A DNA stretch of 64,000 bases, from assembly GCF_000219625.1 (NCBI RefSeq), contig NC_018208.1:310001-374000 (forward strand), in the 5' to 3' direction. This document shows, one piece after another, positions 41,150 through 51,633 of the stretch. The translations under genes were made by a program, and so were the position numbers. The stretch comes from Zymoseptoria tritici IPO323. Taxonomy: Eukaryota; Ascomycota; Dothideomycetes; Mycosphaerellales; Mycosphaerellaceae. Below the pieces are notes generated by a model. The model was not told the origin of the DNA. It was given only the letters and a program-made list of their open reading frames with translations, and made no database searches. Position 1 is the first letter of the stretch; each line of letters opens with the position of its first letter.

Positions 41150-43057
41150 CTAACACTTCAGCCAGACTCCTCTCCTCTTCTCGCTTTCCCGAATCTCAAA
41201 CATGACCTGCGCGCCCACGAATAATGTCAAACACGCCGCCAGCAGAAACACCCGTCCACCCAAGCTGCCCACAATTCCATCTACAAGTCCCTTCAGTCCA
41301 TCCAAGCCCAGCGCGAAACCTACCAAATTCGCTGCCATCATCATCAGAATATTGCCGACGGCACCGATACCACAAAGTATGCGATACTTCGTAGGCGAGT
41401 CTTGCCATTTTCTCGCTGGAAATGCCAACGTCGCAAGGACCTCCGGAAGCACGAACAGCGAGATCAGCCAGCCCCACATGAGCAGCCTCAGGTTGATGTC
41501 ATGCCACAATGCCACGAATGTGAACACAGACAGGTAGTTCACCATCGCCCTGATCTTGCCCTGTCCCGACCCGCCCATCGGTACGTAGATATACCGCACC
41601 ACGAATCGATTGAAACTCCGATGCCATCCTCGCCAGAAGGCTAGTGCGGAGTAGTTGTCGGACATGCAGCGGACCATGTTCTCGGGTGGGTCGATGCCGT
41701 CTCGGAGAGCCCAAAGGCGGAAGAAACGCCAGGGAATGAGGAGTTTCAGCCACACGATGTGGAGATTGAAGTAGCCCAGCATGGAGAGTTGAAAAGGTGA
41801 GTAGGTTTCCGACCAGTTCGGATTTGATTTGGAGATGGCCACGGCGTAAAGGTAATGCAGGACGAGCTCCATGCAGAGCACGCACAGGACAAAGCGGATG
41901 GCATAGGGTATTGTCCGAGAAAGTGATGTTGAAGACAGAGGATGTCGACTCTGAGAAACGTAGTCGTTGAAATTGATGATGGGACCAGCGAGATAAAGAG
42001 GCGAGTAGAGGACGTATGCGAAGTAGTTGAACATGGTGAAGTCGTGAGGTTGCGCACCGATGGAAACGCGTTCGCGCTCGGGGAGAGCAGTGACATCGAG
42101 GTTTTTCTTCTGGAGTGGATTAGTCGATGGAAACTGATAGGAGACAGCTGTGAAGGGCTTTACCTCAACTGGACTACCGGCACGACGATCCAGCATCCAC
42201 AGATAGTCAAAGTTGAAGGCGATTAATCGGAGCACTGTGATGTTGAAGAGAATCTCCCATCGTGGAAGGAGACCACCGTAGCTGTCCAGCCATGTTCCCC
42301 AATTCTCTGTGAACGGCTTCTCCACGCTGGAAGTCGTGGAGGGCAGGAGGATTCTTGCGATATCTCCGAATCTGTAGCCTGATCCAAGTTCATTGGCGAA
42401 GAGAATGCCAACGTTGAAGACCCATGTTGCAACCCCCGCATGCTGCTTCGGCAATGCAGTGGCGATCTTGAAGTTGATATAGAGGATTAGGAAGATCTTG
42501 ATCGTGGAAACGCCGTGCAATGCAATAAGCAGAATGATCGCGAATCCGAGATCGAAAGTTGCCCGGGCACTGAATCTGGCATCCGAGGTTCTTGAGGCTG
42601 ATGTCCCAGCAGGAGGCTTCCCATTTACTTTGTTGGTGGCATCCCCTGACCTCAACTTCTCGTAGCCTCTCCTCAGAATTGGATGCAGCAGCAAAAGGAC
42701 GGTCATGTACGGGATGTTTTCTCGAAATCCGCTGTATTGCGAATCCGAGTTATCGACCTTTCGTCCAGGAATCCAGCCCGGTGAAAGAAGTTTCTCATAG
42801 TTCTGATAGCCCGGATGTTCAGGTTGTGAGACGTCGTAGACAGACTTGAACATCATGAATGGAATGGTCAGAAAGACCAGATAGTAGAGGTAATACTCCG
42901 GAGTATTCCATTTTGACGGTTGAGCAGTCTTGTGAGGTTGCCCGGTCGGAGAAGCGAATCGAACGTCGAGAGTCTCGACTTTAAAGAGGTCCCGGATCAT
43001 TGTTGATGTGGCATCGCTGGGGGGTGTGAAGAATATCTCGAGGAGAAAGGGGATCAT
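41150..43057 (-). CDS. gup1: GUP1-type MBOAT acyltransferase
   Basis: 635 residues from the ATG at 43057 (MIPFLLEIFF); upstream in-frame Met codons (to 43219) precede a basic segment unlike the family. A multi-pass ER membrane protein of the membrane-bound O-acyltransferase family, in yeast responsible for remodelling the lipid of GPI anchors and first found as a glycerol-uptake factor. Family features: the early ETLDVRFASP, repeated hydrophobic helices, DYLWMLDRR, the PLYLAGPIINFNDYVSQ block, WLKLLIPWRFFRLWAL, AFWRGWHRSFNRFVVRYIYVPMGG, and the putative catalytic His in FVALWHDINLRLLMWGWL. No intron seen. Start codons of this gene and ARP4 are only about 230 bp apart on opposite strands. Identity confident. 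Confidence 0.94.
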   Translation of the reverse strand: MIPFLLEIFFTPPSDATSTMIRDLFKVETLDVRFASPTGQPHKTAQPSKWNTPEYYLYYLVFLTIPFMMFKSVYDVSQPEHPGYQNYEKLLSPGWIPGRKVDNSDSQYSGFRENIPYMTVLLLLHPILRRGYEKLRSGDATNKVNGKPPAGTSASRTSDARFSARATFDLGFAIILLIALHGVSTIKIFLILYINFKIATALPKQHAGVATWVFNVGILFANELGSGYRFGDIARILLPSTTSSVEKPFTENWGTWLDSYGGLLPRWEILFNITVLRLIAFNFDYLWMLDRRAGSPVEVKPFTAVSYQFPSTNPLQKKNLDVTALPERERVSIGAQPHDFTMFNYFAYVLYSPLYLAGPIINFNDYVSQSRHPLSSTSLSRTIPYAIRFVLCVLCMELVLHYLYAVAISKSNPNWSETYSPFQLSMLGYFNLHIVWLKLLIPWRFFRLWALRDGIDPPENMVRCMSDNYSALAFWRGWHRSFNRFVVRYIYVPMGGSGQGKIRAMVNYLSVFTFVALWHDINLRLLMWGWLISLFVLPEVLATLAFPARKWQDSPTKYRILCGIGAVGNILMMMAANLVGFALGLDGLKGLVDGIVGSLGGRVFLLAACLTLFVGAQVMFEIRESEKRRGVWLKC

Positions 43058-43286
43058 CGTGAGGGTAGAACGCGCGCGCCGTGTTTCGTCTGCCCCACGA
43101 CTTATGTCCAACGGCCAGAAGTCGTAAAGTTTTGAAGTCGCGCGCATTCGACGTCGTTCGTGTTGCGAAAGAACACGGAATACCATTGCGCGCGACACGC
43201 CCATCTTCCCGTCTCTCAAATATTATTGGCCGAGTCGTGTACATTCCCTCCATCATATGTGACGAGCTCAGGTGCCGACACCAACC
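43058..43286. promoter_or_regulatory. Compact divergent promoter between GUP1 and ARP4
   Basis: 229 bp separate the two start codons, so the genes probably share a nucleosome-depleted region. No specific site was identified. Confidence 0.6.
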
Positions 43287-44861
43287 ATGGCCTCCACAGT
43301 ACCGGCCACACAGCCGCCAAACCAGCAGGAATATGCCGGAGGTAGGACAACATCTCCTGATTACGGGCAGGCTTGGTACTAAGACCGATCTACAGACGAG
43401 GTGAACGCCCTGATACTCGATGCTGGCTCATACACAACGCGCGCCGGGTTTGCAGGCGAAGACACCCCGAAATCCGTCACACCCAGCAGCTATGGTCTGC
43501 TCTCCTCCGGCGAGAAGGTCTTTGGCGAGAATGCAATCCACCTACCCCGGCCAGACATGGAGATCAGGAGTCCGTTTAACAGCGACGGCATCGTTGAAGA
43601 TTGGGAGACGGCGACCAAATTGTGGGAATACAGCATCACATCGAGATTAACAGGCTCGCGACAGACACCGCCGAGCAAAAACGGGCTGAACGATGACAAG
43701 GATGAGAATGGAGACACGAGCATGGCCGAAGCTGAGCAGACGGAGGAGCAAGAGAGGGTGCTGGGAGAATACCCTTTATTGATGAGCGAACCAGGGTGGA
43801 ATCCTCAAAAGGCGAGAGAAAAGACGATTGAGATCGCCATGGAGGAGTGGGGTGTGCCTGCTTTCTTCTTGGCTAAGACGGGACAACTAGCAGCGTGAGT
43901 CGTGCTGCGATTTAAAGACTGGCGGAAATGCTGACCTGGTACAGATACTCACAAGGAAAGCCTACAGCGCTGGTTATTGACATCGGCCACCACAACACAT
44001 CTGTTACAGCACTATGGGAAGGCATGGTGCTGAAGAAGAGTGAGTTCTGCAGCATCCATACCAGGACCTGCGCTAATATGTCTACCCGCAGGCGTACACC
44101 ACACTCCACTTGCCGGCTCATGGCTGAACGACCAAGTCCGTCTGATGCTTGGATCTCTCACCCCTCCAGCACCTCTCACCCCTTACTACATGGTCAAGTC
44201 AAAACAACCAGTCGATGCCGGCGCGCCCTCAAACGCCGTATATACCACCTTCGACAAGCCGCCTGCCGCCTCTTTCCGCGCTCTTGAAGAAGATCGAGTC
44301 CTCACATCCTTCAAAGAATCTCTCGTTCAAGCCTGGCCTGGCCCTGCCCGGCTCGATTCTCCTGCAGGCGGAGGTGGCTTCACCAACGCCGATCACGCAA
44401 AACAACTCCCTCCAAAACCTTTCGAATTCCCGGATGGATGGAATCAAGTCTTCGGGATCGAACGTTACAAGGTGGCAGAAGGCCTGTTTGACCACAATGC
44501 CGCATATACCGATTCGGAACACGCCGCACCGACAGGCGAGCAAACCATCACCTCCATTGCCAAGCGTGCTTTGGACGCCGTAGACGTCGACGCCCGGCCT
44601 CAACTGATGCACAACATTGTGCTCACAGGTGCCGGTAGTCTGATTGACAAGCTTCCTGAGCGACTCCAATCAGATCTGCAAGCGCTGTATCCGAACCCCA
44701 AGATTCGTGTGATTGCGAGCTCGAATTCTGCGGAGAGGAAATTTGGCTCGTGGATTGGAGGGAGTGTGTTGGGGAGTTTGGGCACGTTTCACCAGATGTG
44801 GATTTCGAAGGGAGAGTATGAGGAGTTTGGCAAGAGTATTGTGGAGAAGAGATGCAAGTGA
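43287..44861 (+). CDS. arp4: Actin-related protein 4 (ARP4)
   Basis: Four exons (43287-43341, 43396-43894, 43945-44039, 44092-44861) with introns of 50-54 bp, all GT-AG, give 472 residues. A nuclear actin-fold subunit of the NuA4 histone acetyltransferase and the INO80 and SWR1 remodellers. Diagnostic features: the opening VNALILDAGSYTTRAGFAGEDTPK, the Asp/Glu-rich insertion (DDKDENGDTSMAEAEQTEEQ), VPAFFLAKTGQLAA, TALVIDIGHHNTSVTALWEG, NIVLTGAGSLIDKLPERL and the C-terminal RKFGSWIGGSVLGSLGTF with WISKGEYEEFG. The acidic insertion is typical of fungal Arp4. Exon 1 encodes 18 residues ending EYAGG. Shares a promoter region with GUP1. Identity confident. Confidence 0.95.
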
Positions 44862-45266
44862 GGCAGTGATGGATTTGAGATGATGTGATGAAATGGATAT
44901 GTTTGGAGCAGCGAGCGCTTCCATGCGAAGGTACGCGAGGCGACCCGAGCTTTGACATTGGGCGCATCGAATGGCATGCTGAGCTGTTCTGGCTCAGCAG
45001 ATGGTAGAAGCATTGAACGCAAGACGGAGATTCTTACGTTTTAAAAGAGCGCCGTCCACTTCGACAACGCATTTTCACTTGCCTTGCTGTTGGTCCTGCG
45101 TTTCGGAACAGAGTTCGCTCTGGACGTCAACATACAGATGATGCCGTGTCGCGCTTGCCCAAGCTCGCGGCGGGTCCAATAAAGGCCGTGGACGCCGTGA
45201 TCCTAGCTTCTCGTCAGTCGTTCATCGTTGTCTTCCAGATCCAATAGTCGACGTTCCGGTCGCGTA
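44862..45266. other. Convergent intergenic region
   Basis: About 405 bp between the 3' ends of ARP4 and the DUF155 gene. No gene supported. Confidence 0.45.
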
Positions 45267-46652
45267 TCATCCCCGACCCTCTCTCTTCTCCGTTCTTAAC
45301 TCCCGCTCCAGCCATGCCTCCGCCAGCTTCCGTACTCTCCTTTCGTTATCCCACTCCTTCGCCATCTCACCTTCCCTCCACAAATGTACGACACCAAAGC
45401 CCACTTCGATACAAATCAAGCCGATAATCATCCATTCTAGCATCCAACCTTGCTTCTCGCTCAGTCTCTCCCTTAATACCGCTGCGATCTCGCCAGCATA
45501 GTCCATTTTCTCATTCAGACTTTTGATTCTCACACCCACATCAAGCGCACGTCCGACCATTTCATAGTATCCTTCGAGCCCTAATTCGTGCGGCGAGTCC
45601 CAGAAGAGATCGGGAAGAGAGTCGGTGAGTTCGGAGTAGAGGTTCAATTGCGCTCGAATGAGCAGTAGTTCGCCCGTCTTTTGCAGGATCTCGCTGCGAG
45701 TATGGCGAACGGGCTTCCCAGAGGCGAGGGTGAGTGGGATTGATTGAGTCGAGGCAAAGTAGGCGGATAGTCTGTTCTCCAACACGGCAAGTTTGGTGCT
45801 ACGGGCGAGAGCGGAGGAGAAGGCAATCTTCGCAAGAATCTTGTCGATTTCGGTGCGGTCTTCCGGACCTTCGACATCAGATGTTTGCTGGTGAGGCTCT
45901 GATCTCTTGGTGCCGAGGATGATGGTATCACCGATGATTCGACTCGTCTCTTTTGATGTGTCCTCAACGAACTCCATCTCTTCCTCCTCCATGCGTTCCA
46001 GATGTCCGGCCTCTGCTGCCGCGATTGGGAGAGTCTTGGTAACAAGCTCTCTGGCTGTACGTTCAGGAACATGCCATGTCACGACACAGCCGGATGGGAA
46101 GACGAACACGTCGCCGACCCCACTTGTGTCATCTTTCAGACTGTTGGGCGTGGTCTGGACGTGTAGTACTTGAGGGAAGAGTCCGGTTGCTTCTGAGTCA
46201 GCTCGATAGCCTAACCCTTCGAGCTCCTGCTTTGCGGCAGTGAGATTATAAGTCTCGGCCGCACAGTACGCTGTCACGTCCTTGGTATCCACATCCGGAT
46301 CTACATGTCTCGTCTTGCCTCTTCCGCGGATGAGTCCTGCTTGCGACCGCTGAGCTTCGACTGCCACCTTTCGTAGACTGTTGGGACTTTTGGAACTGTT
46401 CTTGCGCTTTTTGGAGATGCTCTTCTCGATCGTAACATCGTTCTGTTTGTTGTCGTTTTCCTGTCGTGCTACGCGATTTGAAGTGAAGTGGTTCTTGGGG
46501 ATTTTGCGAAAGCGAATGGCGGTTGAAGTGAGGTTCTGGCGGAGGTTCTGGCGGTGGAGGAGTGGCGAAGTCACAGCAGGCGGCGCGGTGGTGAGCGAGC
46601 GTTTGACGTTGGATCGGAAGGATATCCACGTCGCCGCTCTTTGCGGGTTCAT
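45267..46652 (-). CDS. Mitochondrial DUF155 protein (RMND1/MRX10-like)
   Basis: 461 residues, single exon. The N-terminus (MNPQRAATWISFRSNVKRSL) is Arg/Ser-rich without acidic residues, fitting a mitochondrial targeting peptide. The DUF155 domain starts around VTAYCAAETYNL and contains DVFVFPSGCVVTWHVPE, ALARSTKLAVLENRL, and DLFWDSPHELGLEGYYEMVGRALDV. A C-terminal transmembrane helix (WMLEWMIIGLICIEVGFGVV) anchors it, as in yeast MRX10 (YDR282C) and human RMND1, inner-membrane proteins needed for mitochondrial translation. Which of the fungal DUF155 paralogues it is (MRX10, RMD1 or RMD8) is decided mainly by the presequence and is moderately certain. It starts only 137 bp from the F-box gene on the opposite strand. 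Confidence 0.87.
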   Translation of the reverse strand: MNPQRAATWISFRSNVKRSLTTAPPAVTSPLLHRQNLRQNLTSTAIRFRKIPKNHFTSNRVARQENDNKQNDVTIEKSISKKRKNSSKSPNSLRKVAVEAQRSQAGLIRGRGKTRHVDPDVDTKDVTAYCAAETYNLTAAKQELEGLGYRADSEATGLFPQVLHVQTTPNSLKDDTSGVGDVFVFPSGCVVTWHVPERTARELVTKTLPIAAAEAGHLERMEEEEMEFVEDTSKETSRIIGDTIILGTKRSEPHQQTSDVEGPEDRTEIDKILAKIAFSSALARSTKLAVLENRLSAYFASTQSIPLTLASGKPVRHTRSEILQKTGELLLIRAQLNLYSELTDSLPDLFWDSPHELGLEGYYEMVGRALDVGVRIKSLNEKMDYAGEIAAVLRERLSEKQGWMLEWMIIGLICIEVGFGVVHLWREGEMAKEWDNERRVRKLAEAWLERELRTEKREGRG

Positions 46653-46789
46653 TGTGGATGGTGTTGATATGGTGCTCGTAATGCAGACACATGCAGAGGA
46701 GGAAGCTCTAGAAATTCAATTTGGCCGCACGACGTCACACTTCAGATCGCCTTCGATGCTTCAACTCGAGAGACATCAAGCTTGCAAAT
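46653..46789. promoter_or_regulatory. Very short divergent promoter between DUF155 and F-box genes
   Basis: 137 bp between the two start codons if the F-box protein starts at 46790. Both genes must share core promoter sequence, or the F-box protein starts further down at 46844. No binding site was identified. Confidence 0.55.
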
Positions 46790-47914
46790 ATGAAGTCCAA
46801 GGACTGCCTCGATCGCGAGCACGAAAGGCTTCCAGCAGATGACATGGCATCCGATGTGCACTTCGTACAGCCACTACCGGCCAAAGAAAAAGACCAAGAA
46901 GTGGTCACCCTTGTTTCCTCCCGAAAACCGCCCAAGAAGCCGATCAACGAGGACGAGCCTCTAATCGATACAACTCAAGCTCTACCACTACGCTCCAAGA
47001 AGACCGAACGCTTGCAGAAGCGTAACCTCAAGAAGCTCCAACGCACCAAGTTTCCTTTCAGCATCAAATCATTCCTCGAGTTGCCTCCAGAACTCCTCGA
47101 AGAAGTCTTCTCCCACCTCCTCCCCTCGGATCTCCTCTCCCTCCTCCAGATAAATAAATCTCTAAACTCCTACATCCTCGCCAACGAATCTATCATCGTC
47201 CGCAACATCCTCTCCATCCGATACCCGGTCCTATCCAAATGCCTGCCACTCCCTGTATCCCTCGCCGAAGTCCCCGATCCCGCGAAACGAGCCCTGCTCT
47301 CAGAAGCCTGGCAATCACGTCTACAAATCCACTTCAAGCCGTACCAACACATCCCGCGCTTCGACTCGGAGAGTCTTTGCTCTTGCATTACCTGCTTCCT
47401 CGCGTGGAATAACCTCAACCTCGTTCTGGATCTGGCGCATTTCCAGCGTCACTTCGCCACACGCACGCCGCTGCCGATTATCCCACGCGGTACGAATCCG
47501 GAGTGGAATCAGGATCTCACGGCGAAACATGCTGCGATCGTCAATCGGGCTATCGTGTCTCCTTTGACGTACGCTCGCCTTCTTCAGCTCCATCTCTCGA
47601 CTATAACGACCACCCTTCTTCGCCCTGTGTACATTTCCTCAAAGAAGGGCTCCCGTCCTCCGTCCACGCCTCTATACGACATCACTACGGAGGATGTCAA
47701 GGCGGAGAACGATGCCTTTTTGGAAAGAAAAGGTCCGAGCAGTCTAGAGTTTCCATATGTGAGAGACATGTATCACTATATTCATGCTTGGGTTCCCAAT
47801 AGAGGATGGAGTAAGCAGAAGGAGAAATGGATGTATCCTGGGGAGGAGACGGGCAAACTGCACCGACAGGATATAGCCTGGGTTGTCGAGAGGTTTGGCA
47901 CGCAGGGTACGTGA
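46790..47914 (+). CDS. F-box domain protein
   Basis: 374 residues from the ATG at 46790 (MKSKDCLDRE); an in-frame ATG at 46844 (MASDVHF) is an equally possible start. After a Lys/Arg-rich segment (LRSKKTERLQKRNLKKL) comes a clear F-box: SFLELPPELLEEVFSHLLPSD followed by LLSLLQINKSL, which would bind Skp1 in an SCF ubiquitin ligase. The remainder has no leucine-rich or WD40 repeats; it resembles the fungal type with a conserved CSCITCFLAWNNLNLVLDL block and a C-terminal RDMYHYIHAWVPNRGWSKQKEKW segment that presumably recognises substrate. No introns. Substrate unknown. Confidence 0.88.
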   Translation: MKSKDCLDREHERLPADDMASDVHFVQPLPAKEKDQEVVTLVSSRKPPKKPINEDEPLIDTTQALPLRSKKTERLQKRNLKKLQRTKFPFSIKSFLELPPELLEEVFSHLLPSDLLSLLQINKSLNSYILANESIIVRNILSIRYPVLSKCLPLPVSLAEVPDPAKRALLSEAWQSRLQIHFKPYQHIPRFDSESLCSCITCFLAWNNLNLVLDLAHFQRHFATRTPLPIIPRGTNPEWNQDLTAKHAAIVNRAIVSPLTYARLLQLHLSTITTTLLRPVYISSKKGSRPPSTPLYDITTEDVKAENDAFLERKGPSSLEFPYVRDMYHYIHAWVPNRGWSKQKEKWMYPGEETGKLHRQDIAWVVERFGTQGT

Positions 47915-48078
47915 GAGGGAGGAGAGTAGTGAAGATAGCCAAATTCCACGAAGCATTTTTATATGCAGTATTCATTTGCTCGTGATCTGGCATCCCCTCG
48001 TGCAATGCAACTCTATACCATCGCTCAAGCACAAGACGTGAAGACACACTCCAGCCAGTCCAATGCGCGACCTCCACC

Positions 48079-48901
48079 TCAAGCCTTACCACCCTTCTTC
48101 CCACCCTTACCACCTCTCGCATTCTTCAACGCCTGCTGCCTGTCCATCCTCGCCAACTGCTCCTTCTTCTCCTTCTCCACCAAATCCTTTTCCTGCTTCT
48201 CCGCGTCCTTCCTCGCCGCAGCCTCCTCCCTCTGCTGCCTCACCAACTTCAACCTCTCCATATCCGCCCTCGCCTCCTCCGTTTTACCCTCGGCATGCAT
48301 CTTTTGGTATCTCTCCTTCGCCTGCTGCGCCTGCAATGCCTCTCGTTCACGCCGCGACAGCTGCGAAACATCCTGCTTCTCCTTCGGCTTGGGAGCAGGC
48401 GCATCCTTGTCCACCGGCTGCGCGATGATCGCTGCCTGCTTCCGGGCCGCAGTGCTGTGGTTGGGGTTGGCGGGCATGTCCTCATCGTCCTCTGACTCTT
48501 CCTCTGAGGAGGTCGGCATGTCGCCTGGAGCGGGAGCGCCTTGCTTCTTCTTCATGGCGGCCTCTTTCTTCGCTTTGGCGGCGGCGCGGCGTTGTTCGCG
48601 GGTCATTTCTTCTGCCTGGGGTTTTGCGGGCCCGTCATCGTCGCTCGACTCTTCCTCGGAGCTGTCGTCGTCGTCGTCTTCTTCGGAGGAGTTCTCGTCG
48701 ATGGTGTTGCCGCGTTCGGCCCACATGGATTGTTCCACGCCGTCGGAGTCGAGGGGTCGGAGGTTCTTGCTGAAGCTGCGTCCGCCTGGGTGACGGTTAG
48801 CTTGTGTTCTCAATGACTGTAATCGTGAGCGGAAGTTACTGACCACCCCGCTTGACGGCCTTCTTTGCGCGGCCTCGTGAGCTGCCGCCTCTGCTAGACA
48901 T
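48079..48901 (-). CDS. PP28/PDAP1-family acidic phosphoprotein
   Basis: Exons 48901-48844 and 48785-48079 with a 58-bp intron (GTCAGT to CACCCAG) give 254 residues. The protein starts [20 protein letters not shown], continues with an acidic Ser/Glu/Asp tract typical of casein kinase 2 substrates ([16 protein letters not shown]), and ends in the casein-kinase-substrate PP28 domain ([20 protein letters not shown], then [32 protein letters not shown]). Homologues are small RNA- or ribosome-associated phosphoproteins known as HASPP28/PDAP1. The last residues are Gly/Lys-rich ([13 protein letters not shown]). Strongly charged, predicted helical and soluble. Family confident, role poorly known. Confidence 0.88.
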
Positions 48902-49905
48902 GGTGGGTGGTCGGAGGTGATGTAGCGGTGTGGTGGTGGTGGGATGAAGAAGGGAGATGGGATGGGAGGTTCGAGAGCGGCGTGGTTGTTCGTTCGGCGA
49001 GAGACAGTGGTGAATATGTGTCGTGAAATATCAAGTGATCGTAACCGTCACACGTCGAGTCACTCGGTTTTGCAATCTTCCACAATGCAGTGCAGCGCAA
49101 AGAAACAAGGAGGGCAAAGAGGGGTCCTTCTGCAGTCATAATCGCTCCTGCCTCATTTGCCCATGATTGCCCCACCATCGACTCTTGGCGCTTCTCGGCT
49201 CGAACCGCGAGCGGCCCGTAGCGAGAGAATTGATAAAACTCCTCTCGACCTCGCGCTCCTCTTTCCTCGCATCAAAACGAAAACCACCTCCTTCAATTCA
49301 CTTGATTTACCGCTCATCTGCCCCACGGTCATCTCGAGGGGAAATGAAGGAGCAGAATGATGATTCTCTTCACGGGGATTCCGTCTGCTTACCCCTGCTT
49401 TTCCTCAGTTAATGGGAGAGGAGGAAATATACACGACGGCACAATTCGGACGTGCGTGCGGGATGTCATGTCTTTGCTTGTTGGTGTGAAGACCTTGACC
49501 AGTGCAGCCGGAGCGATGCGTACGGAATGGAGTCCAACCAGTGTGACCTCTGCGAGCAGTATCCCACCTCGTCCCGCATGACTCAACTGCTATGGGAGGT
49601 GTACGAAGATGACCACAAGGCATTGCAGCACTCCTATAGCATTGCAGTACAGTACGCGGCAGCTTCGTTACAATGATGCCAGAGCGGGTAGGCGCATTTT
49701 TGAGCACATTGGATGCTGTATGCTCTCTTTTATCTCGCTGCCTTCAGCTTCTCATCCCGTCCACCAAAGCCTTTGACGTTTCGTCTGTGTCACATGGCCG
49801 GCGCTTTCTTCTCATCTCATCTCCTCTCCGCTCCGTCATCCCTTTCATCAGTCAAGTCCGCTCCATCGCTGCGCCCAAATACTCGTCGCCGAGGCTTTGC
49901 CACCA
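48902..49905. other. Intergenic, no gene supported
   Basis: About 1 kb upstream of the PP28 gene and downstream of the next coiled-coil gene. Frames of 60-100 codons have no recognisable features. Confidence 0.4.
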
Positions 49906-50626
49906 CTAGTAATGATCGTGGAAGCCGGACCTGCGGGTGCCCTTGGGCCCGAATCGGTCCACAAACTCCTGCACAATGGTCGATGAGACCGCCTCTGCCG
50001 CATCCTTTGAGGCTGACTGCTGCGCTCGAAGCAGCTCGACTTCCTTCTCTGCTGTGATCCGCCTCTCTCGTTCCGCGCTGAGCTGACGCTCGAACTCCTT
50101 TCGTTCAGCCTCGAGCCGCGCTTCGACTAGACTAGCTCTTGCATCCGCTCTCTTGGAGTGCGCATCAGCTCGGGATTGCGCGACCTCCGAATGGTCGATA
50201 GCTTGGTGAAGCACTACCAGCTGGCTGGCATGTCTGGTCGTTGTAGCCTGAATTTCGCGGGCGCGGGTCGCCGCTTGCTCTTCGATCTCGGCTTGGAGGG
50301 CTGCAATCCTATGCTTTGTTAGGTGGATGGCTGCAAAACTGGCGAAGACAGTCAACGTACTTGTCTTCGAGGGCCTGCTTTGTTGGCTGGCCAAATTTTG
50401 CAAGTTCGGCTTGAAGGGCTTGTGATCTTGAATGCGCTTCTTTGGACAGCTCGATCAGTGTATTTTGGCGTCCCACTGCATCTCTGTTGAGTTTTTGCGC
50501 AGCCGCAAGACACTCTCTTATCCTTTGAGTTATCCTGGAGAAACCTTCCGCGACATCATCGGGTTGGAGGTTCCTTAGGCTGGTAACCAAATCGTGCAAG
50601 TCGATCGCAAGCTGCACTTCCGCCAT
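49906..50626 (-). CDS. Coiled-coil protein, member of the MAxV N-terminal family (short copy)
   Basis: Exon 1 (50626-50361) and exon 2 (50308-49906) join across a 52-bp intron (GTACGT to GCATAG), giving 222 residues. The N-terminal module (about residues 1-90: MAEVQLAIDLHDLV, GFSRITQRIRE, SRSQALQAELAKFGQPTKQ) matches that of the gene at 51634-53944 in landmarks and in intron position and phase, showing common ancestry. The second exon is almost all coiled coil (IAALQAEIEEQ onward), ending in AAEAVSSTIVQEFVDRFG and a basic tail. No known domain, no signal peptide. It has far fewer heptads than its relative and lacks its C-terminal region. Function unknown. Confidence 0.7.
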
Positions 50627-51633
50627 GGTCGCGGCACCGGCACGCTTCAGCTTCAGATGTGAGGGTTGGCAAGACGTTATGCTCGAGGCAATGGGCGATT
50701 TCGCAGAAAATGTAGGAAACGCGCGCACGTGGGATGTTCCCAGAAGAACTCGGGACGCGCCCTTCCCGCAATATATCCCAGCCAAACGCAGGCGACGGAT
50801 GAATTTTCATGTTGTGTCCGCCCCACCTAAGCTGGAATTCACGAGCAAAGTTCGGGAGGTTTTTCACGAAAGCTGCATCTCGCCTCTCCTCTTTCCCGAC
50901 TCGGTCATCTCAGGAGCTCATCTCAGTGACGCGATCGCATCGGATGTGAAAATTGCTCAAGGAAAGGTAGCATCGACGCTTGCCGAAGGTATCTCTCCGC
51001 AGATCGCAGTGGTGAGGTGAGGTCGACTCGTTGGTGTTCTTCTGCCCTACCTTGGTCTTCGGACTCTCGAACCAGCAACGGCTTCGCACCCATCGCACTT
51101 GACAGTCTGATCTCTCAAGAACTGTACGATGGCGTGGACGACTTGCAGATGAAGGAAGGACTTTGTGGATGGTCGGGGTTAAGCTGGACTTGGAATGAGT
51201 GGACATGTACAAACTGCAAAGCACATACATACTTTCATTGCGGAAGTGTCGGATTGGGAGAACACTTCACGCATAACAGGAGAGGAAGGTTTTAAAATGA
51301 ATGTGATTGTTTATTGCCGATGTATCTAGGACAGACACTCCCTCTGAAACCCCGTCCATTCTGCTACGGTCGGCCTCACGAGGATGATGTCCGTTGAGAT
51401 GGATGGAGTGATGTTCAGATGAGTGTTATGTGATGATGCCGGTCTGTTAGTGAAATGAGTGGAGTGTGATTCTTCTCTGACAATAGTTGATGCTCTCGTA
51501 AATATCGGTCAGTGCTGCGGTTGTTCTGTCGTTGGTTAGCATGGGAGGTTGGTGTGGTTGGGACAAGACCTCGGGGAAGGAATGCTTACGTAACATGCGG
51601 GATGTTCCTTCCGCAAAGTTGTCCTCGACTTCT
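50627..51633. other. Intergenic, promoter of the short coiled-coil gene
   Basis: About 1 kb with no supported gene. Plus-strand frames at 50625-51020 and 51017-51295 lack recognisable features. Confidence 0.4.
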
